Source: a halophilic archaeon J07HX64 (lineage in GTDB: Archaea; Halobacteriota; Halobacteria; Halobacteriales; Haloarculaceae). From it: 11,165 nucleotides of DNA. Within the stretch, counting starts at the first letter, position 1. Every line of letters begins with the position of its first letter. Location of the stretch: assembly GCA_000416085.1 (NCBI GenBank), contig KE356579.1:2920469-2931633 (forward strand). Direction: 5' to 3'. The position numbers were made by a program, and so were the translations under genes. Of this stretch, positions 5,690 to 11,165 are shown piece after piece. The notes beneath the pieces are model-generated. The model searched no databases. It was not told where the DNA came from and saw nothing but the letters and a program-made list of their open reading frames with translations.

Positions 5690-7580
5690 CCAACGAGTGC
5701 TGATACAGGACGAGTCGGAGACGAAGCTCATCACACTGGCAGGACTGTTCGACCGGTATGCGGCCGATGGCTCTCTCGACGATCTGTCTGTTCTCAGTTA
5801 CGCTGAGGACGGCTCCCTCTCGTTCAAACCGGTCACCGCGGCAACTCGACGGCCGTACGATGGGAAACTGCACACAGTGCAGACGAGGATGGGGAAAGAG
5901 CTAACAGTAACCCACGACCACCCGATGCTAACGGTGACGGACGGAGAGACGGTGATTCGTGAAGCACAGTCGCTTTCGCCAGGAGACCGGATCCCCGTGC
6001 AAACAGAGATACCCACCGACGCGGTTGGTTCGTTCGATATAATCGATGTCGTGGCCAGTTCACCATCGTTCGAGAACGAGAGCGTCTACCTGAAGCCCGA
6101 GTTCGAGCTGGAGAGTATCAGCCAATCGCTTCGGAGTAAACTGTCCGAATACAATGAGCGGTTCAGTTACGACAGAGTCTACGAGTTCAAACGGAACAAC
6201 TACATCACACTCGATGCGTTCCTCGAATTCGAGGCCAGTCTGTCCATCGAGCGGAGCGCCCTGCGGATATACACGACAGTAGGCGGAGAACAGACCTACG
6301 TTCCAGCCGTGCTTGATGTAGACGAGGAGTTCTGGCGGTTCATCGGATACTATCTGAGTGAAGGACACATCGGCGATGACAGCTCGGGACACGGTTCAAC
6401 AACGCGGAAACGGGTTTTTTTGAGTTTTCACCCGAGCGAGCAAGAGGCGTGCGTCGCAGATGTCGAATCCTATCTGGAGGACCTCGGTATCCGGTACCGG
6501 ACGAGGACGGGGACGACCGCAACACAGATCGAGGTGTCGAGCCGGGTCCTTGCGGAGTTTCTCGACTGGCTCGGTTGCGGTATCGGTTCGTACTCGGCAG
6601 CGGTTCCCGATGCGGTGTATCGAGAACCGGAGAGAAACAGGAGAGCACTCCTGTCTGGATTGTTCCGCGGCGACGGTCATATCGAGTACACGAGTCACTC
6701 GAACGCAGTAGTGTACGACTACGGGTCGGTGAGCGAGGAGTTGATTCAGGGAATGCAGTTTGTACTCCACAGCTGTGGGATTGTGCCGAGTTACAACACA
6801 TCACCGTCAGAAAAATCGACGCAGCCGGCACATTTTCTCCGGATAAGCTCGAAACAACAGCTGGCCGCTCTGGCGGGGATGTTCCTGCCCGAGGAACAGG
6901 ACCGAATCAACGAGCGTCTCGACAGCTACGACAGAGACATCAGACCGACCGGACACGCGAGAGGGGAGACACATACGACTGTCCCCGTGCAGGACATATG
7001 CGCAGGGGACACCACGACCGAGGTGTACTCCATCGAAGTTGCTGACAACCACACGTTCGTTACGACCGATGGACTCGTCGTACACAACTGTTTCCCGAAA
7101 GACACGGCGGCCATCAGACACGCCGCACGCGAGGCGGGGTACGAGCCGGCGATGCTGGACGCGACGGTTGCGGTCAACAACGAACAACCCCGTCGACTGC
7201 TCTCACTGCTTGACGAGCACGTCGACGTGACAGACCGCCGGGTGGCGGTGCTCGGACTATCCTTCAAACCCGGTACCGACGATATCAGGAACTCACAGGC
7301 GATACCAGTAATCGAGGGGCTACGAGAGCACGGCGCGGACGTGGTCGCATACGACCCCGTCGCAACCGGGGAGATGCGCGAGCGGTTCCCGGAGATCGGG
7401 TACGCGGACAGTGCCGCGGCCGCCCTGGAGGGGGCACACGGTGCGGCTGTCGTGACCGGCTGGGACGAGTTCGCCGCCCTCGACGACGAGTTCGACGCGA
7501 TGGTCACACCCGTCGTCGTCGACGGGCGGAACGTCATCACCCGGCGAACTGGGATCACCTACGAGGGGTTGACGTGGTGA
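5658..7580 (+). CDS. aglM: Intein plus C-terminal part of UDP-glucose 6-dehydrogenase
   Basis: This frame runs from a GTG at 5658 (probably not a real start) through GGS, the intein, and the rest of the dehydrogenase. The C-extein (7089-7577, 163 residues) opens with [11 protein letters not shown], which carries the catalytic nucleophile. It continues with the helix [15 protein letters not shown] and the second Rossmann-like domain [19 protein letters not shown], the family's UDP-sugar-binding region. It ends with [10 protein letters not shown], as expected. The stop TGA at 7578-7580 overlaps the GTG start of trmY. If translated alone from 5658, the spliced product would be a useless C-terminal half, so this frame must be joined to the one beginning at 4877. 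Confidence 0.85.
   Translation: MWLGGSCLTGDQRVLIQDESETKLITLAGLFDRYAADGSLDDLSVLSYAEDGSLSFKPVTAATRRPYDGKLHTVQTRMGKELTVTHDHPMLTVTDGETVIREAQSLSPGDRIPVQTEIPTDAVGSFDIIDVVASSPSFENESVYLKPEFELESISQSLRSKLSEYNERFSYDRVYEFKRNNYITLDAFLEFEASLSIERSALRIYTTVGGEQTYVPAVLDVDEEFWRFIGYYLSEGHIGDDSSGHGSTTRKRVFLSFHPSEQEACVADVESYLEDLGIRYRTRTGTTATQIEVSSRVLAEFLDWLGCGIGSYSAAVPDAVYREPERNRRALLSGLFRGDGHIEYTSHSNAVVYDYGSVSEELIQGMQFVLHSCGIVPSYNTSPSEKSTQPAHFLRISSKQQLAALAGMFLPEEQDRINERLDSYDRDIRPTGHARGETHTTVPVQDICAGDTTTEVYSIEVADNHTFVTTDGLVVHNCFPKDTAAIRHAAREAGYEPAMLDATVAVNNEQPRRLLSLLDEHVDVTDRRVAVLGLSFKPGTDDIRNSQAIPVIEGLREHGADVVAYDPVATGEMRERFPEIGYADSAAAALEGAHGAAVVTGWDEFAALDDEFDAMVTPVVVDGRNVITRRTGITYEGLTW
5676..7088 (+). mobile_element. 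Intein with LAGLIDADG homing endonuclease in UDP-glucose dehydrogenase
   Basis: A 471-residue in-frame insertion starts at Cys1 and ends at His470-Asn471, followed by extein Cys. Splicing motifs are all visible: block [11 protein letters not shown] (1-10), block [11 protein letters not shown] with Thr77 and His80, block [14 protein letters not shown], and block G GLVVHN followed by Cys+1. The central region holds a two-motif LAGLIDADG endonuclease: [11 protein letters not shown] (222-232, acidic Glu229) and [12 protein letters not shown] (325-336, acidic Asp333), with a block-H-like [15 protein letters not shown] (355-369) after. Both acidic residues are kept, so the endonuclease may be active. 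The coding DNA looks less GC-rich than the flanking exteins, consistent with lateral arrival. I recall that Methanocaldococcus jannaschii UDP-glucose dehydrogenase also carries an intein; whether it uses the same site must be checked. Confidence 0.93.
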
Positions 7581-8164
7581 GAACTGTCGTCGTCGTCGCA
7601 CACGAGGCGCCCACCACACCGGGGTTCTCGCTGGACGACCTGCCGGGGGCGGGGCGGATGGACCTGTTGGCCCGGTCGGTGACGGCCGCGCTGCTTCGTT
7701 CCCACGATATCCGCCGGGATGTCCGTGTCGCACTCGTGCTCGGAGACACCTGCACGGTGCGCTTCGACGGCTCCGAACTCAGGGGACTCCACCCCGACGA
7801 GCGCTCGACAGCCGCGCTCGTTCGAACGGCACTCGAGGAGCGCGAGGAGGCGATCGGGCACGTGCCTGTCGAGGTGTCACCGGGGCTCTCGCTCGTCCGG
7901 AAGGGGCTGGCCGACACGCTCGGGGACACGGACGGACCGGTCTACCAGCTCCACGAGGACGGCCAGCCCGTTGCCGACTGTGACCCGCCCGAGAACCCGA
8001 CCCTCGTGCTCTCGGACCACCAGTCGTTCCGCACGGCGGAGACGGAGCTACTCGACGACACAGATGCTCGGCAGGTGTCACTGGGTCCCGAGGTGCTGCA
8101 CGCCGACCAGGCGATCACGGTCGCGCACAACTGGCTCGACACCGACGGGTTCACCGAGTACTGA
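7577..8164 (+). CDS. trmY: tRNA (pseudouridine54-N1)-methyltransferase TrmY
   Basis: TrmY methylates N1 of pseudouridine 54 in the T-loop of archaeal tRNA, giving m1-pseudouridine, using S-adenosylmethionine. The 195-residue product matches the SPOUT-family enzyme throughout: [20 protein letters not shown] at the N-terminus, [12 protein letters not shown] (25-36), [16 protein letters not shown] (42-57), [27 protein letters not shown] (145-151), and the SAM-binding knot region [18 protein letters not shown] (168-185). The GTG at 7577 gives the family N-terminus MRTVVVV. It overlaps the dehydrogenase stop as GTGA, so translation is probably coupled. The GTG three bases earlier would add one residue and is less likely. 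Nothing is missing. Confidence 0.93.
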   Translation: MRTVVVVAHEAPTTPGFSLDDLPGAGRMDLLARSVTAALLRSHDIRRDVRVALVLGDTCTVRFDGSELRGLHPDERSTAALVRTALEEREEAIGHVPVEVSPGLSLVRKGLADTLGDTDGPVYQLHEDGQPVADCDPPENPTLVLSDHQSFRTAETELLDDTDARQVSLGPEVLHADQAITVAHNWLDTDGFTEY

Positions 8165-8390
8165 CAGTTACAGGAGTCCCACTGTCGGGCTGATATGCCG
8201 GGCGTGGCGACAGCAGCGACCCGGGGCCGCGCGACAGCACACCCGTCCAACTGAGACGCGTCGAGAACCTGGGGCGAACTCGACCGCTTGCTCTCGGCAC
8301 CCGTCTCGGCACACAACTGATTCCCGGCGACTCCGACCCCGTGTCACTGTGAACAGAACAGAATAAAACAGCGCAGGCAGAACCAGTTTT

Positions 8391-8442
8391 CCAGTGTAAC
8401 GTGGACCGGTTCAGCGCATCCGGTGTAACGCGGGCCCGTTCA
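8391..8442. repeat. Pair of 23-bp direct repeats, 29-bp period
   Basis: ccNgtgtaacgNgg-ccNgttca-type units lie at 8391-8413 and 8420-8442, separated by 6 bases, and differ at a handful of positions. They are just downstream of the 3' end of the surface-protein gene. There are only two units and no third spacer, so this is not a CRISPR array. Function unknown; it may be a protein-binding site or part of the 3' untranslated region. Confidence 0.5.
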
Positions 8443-8462
8443 CCGTTTCGGGTCCGAAACGG
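8443..8462 (-). terminator. Perfect inverted repeat near the 3' end of the surface-protein gene
   Basis: ccgtttcgg (8443-8451) and ccgaaacgg (8454-8462) are exact reverse complements with a two-base centre. They would form an 8-bp hairpin with a four-base loop, 38 bases beyond the stop of the minus-strand gene at 8500. The position suits a transcript end, but no T-run follows it in the minus-strand direction, so it may instead be a palindromic binding site. Confidence 0.3.
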
Positions 8463-8499
8463 GTCGGTTTAGTCGGATCCAACCGCACGCCCCTGGTTC

Positions 8500-11165
8500 C
8501 TACGCCGCGAGGTCGTTGAACAACGACTGGACGTCGAAGATGGTGACCTCCGGGTCATCGGGGTCGTTCCTGTCGAAGTTGAACAACGACGGGGCGGTCT
8601 TTATCGAGTCTTTCTTGAAGTTGTTGAAGAACGTCTGCACGTCGAAGATACTGAACTCGTCGTCTCCATTGATATTGTTCAGTTTGCCGTCGCCGGTAGT
8701 GTCGGTCGGCAGATTGTTGCCGCCGATGTCGAGTTCGACCGCGGCGGTTTCCTGGTCAACGATGCTGACTGCCGTCCCGTCCGAGACGTTGTCACCAGGT
8801 TCGTACTCCTGGCTCAGACCACTCGTCGGGATGATGTGAGCGGTGTGGGAGCCCTGTAGGCCGCCGCCATCCTCGACCGTTACCTCGACACTCTCGTTGT
8901 CGAACACACCGACCTCGAGACCGGCGATGACCAGTTCGCCGTCCTCGGGGTAGGTTACCACGACTGCCGACTCGACACCACCGGACTGGACGCTGTCGAC
9001 AGTGACGTTGCCACCGTCGATGGACTGATCACTGAAGTTCAGGCTCTGGTCCGGCACGCTAACTGAGATATTCACCGTCCCCGGGTCGGTGACGCCACCA
9101 AGTACGGACCCGTTCGCGCTCTCGTGGGTTAAGATGGGGAACGTCGCGGGTGGGAAGAGATCACCCTCCGAGACGCTCTCGTTGTCGACGACGTGGATCA
9201 TCGCGATGTACTCGCCGGTCGTGTCGAACTCGATCGGGTTCCCGTTGCTGTCCCGCAGCGGGATGGTGACATCCTGATTGGTCCCGCTGAGCACCGCAGA
9301 GGCTCCGACATACGCGCCGGGTCCACCATTAGCGGTGGTCTCGTGAAGATTGGCTACAAACAGTGTGTCGGGGTCACCGGTCAGGTTCGCGGTTGCTGCG
9401 GTGACCTCTGTCGTGGGACTTTCGTAAGACTGGTTGGCAAAGTCGAGGGTTCCCTGGAACACCGTCGCAGTCTCGTTGTCGATGATTGCACTCGCAGTCT
9501 CGTCGGAGACAACATCACCCGGACTGTAGTCCTGACTCAGGTCCGCAGTCGAAATAATGTGTGCGGTGTGGTTACCGGGGAACCCACCAAACTCCTCAAC
9601 AGGCACAGTAACAGAACCGCCGTCGAGATCACTCGCGTTGGACGCATTCAGTCCTGCAATGACCAGATCAGTCGCTGCTTGGTCGGTGGTGTCACCCACC
9701 ATGTTGCCGCTGTGGATGGTACATCTGTAGCCGTCGAACTCGGCAGTGAGCCCGGAGGTAGCGGTGAAGCTGACACTGTTACCGGAGTCGGTCCAGCCAA
9801 CAGCCGGGTCGTCCTCGTAGGAGCCCATTCCATCCTGGCTCAGTAGCGCGTCACCGTTCGCATCGAAGAACTCGAGCGGGTGACTGCTACCCGGCAGGCC
9901 CTCGAAGGTGTATTCGACACCCTCGACGAGTCGAAGTGTTGGGTTGTCACCGCCGTCGACTACGACATCGTCGATGCTGTCGGCGTCACCGGAGACACCG
10001 TTTATCTCCCACGCGCTGAATCCAACGTTGTCGAGATCGATTGTCACCTGGTCGCCAGTTTGGAGGGTCGAATTAGAATAGGTGACCACCACTGTGCTAT
10101 CGACGTCCGAATCGACCGATTCGACAACGACACCGGGCGCCGACGGGGTGTCAGAGGTGAACGTGCTCGATGCGGTTGCCTGGTCGCCGAACGACACCGA
10201 CGCGTTCGGCGTGTCGACTGTCACCGTCCCTGGGTCGGTGACACCACCAGGCACACTCCCGCTCGCGCTCCTGTGGGGCAAGATGGGGAATGTCCCGGGC
10301 GGGCGAAGATCACCCTCCGAGACACTCTCGTTGTTGACGACGTGGATCATCGCAATATACTGGTTGGTCGTGTCGAACTCGACCGGGTTTCCAGCAGTGT
10401 CCCGCAGCGGGATGGCGACATCTTGATTGGTTCCGCTGAGCACCGCAGAGGCCCCGACGTACGCGCCGGGTCCACCATTAGCGGTGGTTTCGTGAAGATT
10501 GGCTACAAACAGTGTGTCGGGGTCACCGGTCAGGTTCGCGGTTGCTGCGGTGACCTCTGTTGTAGGACTTTCGTAAGACTGGTTGGCGAAGTCGAGGGTG
10601 CCCTGGAACACCGTCGCAGTCTCGTTGTCGATTATTGCACTCGCAGTCTCGTCGGAAACAATATCACCCGGACTGTAGTCCTGACTCAGGTCCGCCTCGG
10701 GAATCAGGTGTGCGGTGTGGTTACCGGGGAACCCACTGAACTCTTCGACCGGGATAGCAACAGAACTGCCGTCGAGGGTACTCGCGTTGAACGTATTCAA
10801 GCCCGCAATGACCAGATCGTTCGTCGTCTCGCTCGTGGTCTGGGCTGCACCCTCCATACTGCCGTGGACGGTACATTTGTACCCGTCGAGTTCGTCCAGG
10901 AGTGCCCCGGTGGCGGTGAACGTGGCAGTGTCGCCGGTGTCCTCCCAGCCGACATCAGGGTCGTCCTCGAACGAACCAGATCCGCTCTGACTCAGCAGCA
11001 CGTCGTCGCTGTAGCCACCACTACCGAAGAACGCGAGTGGGTGGAAACTCCAGCCGAGGTTCTCGAAGGTGTACGTGACACCCTCGACAAACTGGATTGT
11101 CGGGTTGTTTCCAGTGTCGACAACAACGTCGTCGATGCTGTCGGCGTCACCGGAGACACCGGTTA
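8500..11165 (-). CDS. Large surface or secreted protein: DUF7282-like repeats with nested cupredoxin domains and C-terminal dockerin-like domain (5' end outside window)
   Basis: The window holds the last 887 codons; the frame is still open at the edge, and the first in-frame GTG at 11001 is internal. Reading from the N-terminal side, a cupredoxin-like domain (about 11160-10835) has copper-ligand residues His (11041-11043), Cys (10873-10875), His (10864-10866) and Met (10855-10857). DUF7282-like beta modules follow, then a second unit of the same design (second cupredoxin about 10080-9665; ligands at 9880-9882, 9721-9723, 9712-9714 and 9700-9702). A third module (about 9070-8725) lacks the cupredoxin. 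A dockerin/EF-hand-like pair ends the protein (about 8712-8503: DTTGDGKLNNINGDDEFSIFD and NFDRNDPDDPEVTIFD). About 21 N-x-S/T sequons and the acidic, Thr/Ser-rich composition fit an exported glycoprotein. No PGF-CTERM anchor is seen. The signal peptide would be outside the window. Electron transfer or copper binding is inferred from residues only. Confidence 0.8.
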   Translation of the reverse strand, partial: TGVSGDADSIDDVVVDTGNNPTIQFVEGVTYTFENLGWSFHPLAFFGSGGYSDDVLLSQSGSGSFEDDPDVGWEDTGDTATFTATGALLDELDGYKCTVHGSMEGAAQTTSETTNDLVIAGLNTFNASTLDGSSVAIPVEEFSGFPGNHTAHLIPEADLSQDYSPGDIVSDETASAIIDNETATVFQGTLDFANQSYESPTTEVTAATANLTGDPDTLFVANLHETTANGGPGAYVGASAVLSGTNQDVAIPLRDTAGNPVEFDTTNQYIAMIHVVNNESVSEGDLRPPGTFPILPHRSASGSVPGGVTDPGTVTVDTPNASVSFGDQATASSTFTSDTPSAPGVVVESVDSDVDSTVVVTYSNSTLQTGDQVTIDLDNVGFSAWEINGVSGDADSIDDVVVDGGDNPTLRLVEGVEYTFEGLPGSSHPLEFFDANGDALLSQDGMGSYEDDPAVGWTDSGNSVSFTATSGLTAEFDGYRCTIHSGNMVGDTTDQAATDLVIAGLNASNASDLDGGSVTVPVEEFGGFPGNHTAHIISTADLSQDYSPGDVVSDETASAIIDNETATVFQGTLDFANQSYESPTTEVTAATANLTGDPDTLFVANLHETTANGGPGAYVGASAVLSGTNQDVTIPLRDSNGNPIEFDTTGEYIAMIHVVDNESVSEGDLFPPATFPILTHESANGSVLGGVTDPGTVNISVSVPDQSLNFSDQSIDGGNVTVDSVQSGGVESAVVVTYPEDGELVIAGLEVGVFDNESVEVTVEDGGGLQGSHTAHIIPTSGLSQEYEPGDNVSDGTAVSIVDQETAAVELDIGGNNLPTDTTGDGKLNNINGDDEFSIFDVQTFFNNFKKDSIKTAPSLFNFDRNDPDDPEVTIFDVQSLFNDLAA
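8503..8712 (-). other. Dockerin/EF-hand-like C-terminal domain
   Basis: Two copies of a Ca-binding-loop-like segment end the protein: D-x-x-G-D-G-x-L...EFSIFDVQTFFNNF and N-F-D-R-N-D...EVTIFDVQSLFNDL. The shared IFDVQ-x-x-F-N helix after each loop resembles type I dockerin duplications. Haloarchaeal secreted proteins often end in such a domain; no cohesin partner is seen here. Confidence 0.6.
9073..11165 (-). repeat. 1149-bp-period internal duplication in the surface-protein gene
   Basis: The block from about 9073 to 10005 is repeated at about 10222 to 11165, offset 1149 bases (383 codons), or 1161 bases near the far end because of a four-codon indel. Over 9301-9540 against 10450-10689 I count 10 mismatches in 240 bases (about 96 % identity). 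All but one are silent. Similarity is lower in the cupredoxin segments. It is a recent duplication or is kept alike by gene conversion. Confidence 0.85.

Larger units (their letters stand above)
4877..7580 (+). pseudogene. aglM: UDP-glucose 6-dehydrogenase (AglM type), intein-containing and frameshifted as given
   Basis: Taken together, this locus encodes a UDP-glucose 6-dehydrogenase of about 430 residues once the intein is removed. The enzyme oxidises UDP-glucose to UDP-glucuronate with two NAD+. In Haloferax volcanii the AglM enzyme feeds the N-glycosylation pathway. The first exteinic part (4877-5675) holds the NAD-binding and central domains. The intein occupies 5676-7088. The remaining extein (7089-7577) begins with the catalytic Cys in CFPKD and holds the UDP-binding domain. 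The family motif GVGWGGSC is expected across 5657-5678, but the bases read ggt gtg gct ggg ggg gag, two short of that motif, and the frame runs to a TGA at 5687-5689. I class it as disrupted because of this one break. A homopolymer sequencing error is the simplest explanation, in which case the gene is intact. Confidence 0.75.
8165..8499. other. Intergenic stretch between trmY and the surface protein, no gene
   Basis: These 335 bases lie between two convergent genes, trmY and the surface-protein gene. I find no convincing coding sequence. The right half holds a near-perfect direct repeat pair and a hairpin, listed separately. An AT-richer stretch near 8350-8370 and tttt at 8387-8390 are the only candidates for trmY transcript ends. 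Confidence 0.6.

Noticed and set aside
8391-8442. Possible CRISPR array
   Set aside because: There are only two imperfect units with a 6-base gap, no third unit, no spacers and no cas genes.
9193-9846. Plus-strand open frame of 217 codons inside the surface-protein gene
   Set aside because: It is antisense to the repeat units and has no recognisable domain. It is explained by the codon pattern of the real gene.
10999-11001. GTG at 11001 as the start of the surface-protein gene
   Set aside because: The frame stays open and homologous to the second repeat unit upstream to the window edge (the GVSGDADSIDD segment is shared), so the gene begins outside the window.
1-11165. tRNA or rRNA genes
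   Set aside because: I found no cloverleaf with a TpsiC-type arm and no rRNA-like conserved stretch on either strand when reading by eye. A dedicated search was not possible.

Overview
The window looks like chromosomal DNA of a halophilic archaeon (class Halobacteria). The proteins are rich in Asp and Glu and poor in Lys, the DNA is GC-rich, several genes begin at ATG or GTG with no leader and a TATA-like element about 27 bases upstream, and several genes belong to archaeal or haloarchaeal families (TrmY, a HEWD small protein, an archaetidylserine-synthase-like enzyme, DUF7282-like surface domains). The genus cannot be fixed from the sequence.

Layout, left to right. Bases 1-344 hold no convincing gene but carry a stem-loop and a 27-bp tandem repeat just before a MaoC-family dehydratase (345-791, +). 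After a 312-base gap comes a membrane CDP-alcohol phosphatidyltransferase of the PssA type (1104-1802, +), which converges on purE (1993-2688, -). Upstream of purE on the same strand is a 65-residue putative zinc-finger protein (2762-2959, -). A 419-base apparently non-coding stretch follows. A 60-residue HEWD-family protein (3379-3561, -) and a soluble PAS histidine kinase (3767-4810, +) are divergently transcribed, each with a plausible leaderless promoter.

The centre (4877-7580, +) is a UDP-glucose 6-dehydrogenase gene (AglM type) interrupted by a 471-residue intein with a LAGLIDADG endonuclease domain. The intein sits immediately before the catalytic cysteine, so the enzyme can be active only after splicing. 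As given, the reading frame breaks in a G-run just before the intein. This is either a sequencing error, a true inactivating mutation, or (speculatively) a site of frameshifting. The gene overlaps trmY (7577-8164, +) by four bases (GTGA).

The right end (8500-11165, -) is most of a large surface or secreted protein cut by the window edge. It has two 383-residue repeat units of DUF7282-like beta domains, each with a cupredoxin-like domain nested inside it, then a third unit without the cupredoxin, then a C-terminal dockerin/EF-hand-like domain. It has about 21 N-glycosylation sequons. The nearby AglM-type enzyme would make UDP-glucuronate for the N-glycosylation pathway that could decorate such a protein; this link is inference.

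The most notable items are the intein at the catalytic cysteine with its frame break, and the nested cupredoxin design, whose uninterrupted version is present in the same protein.
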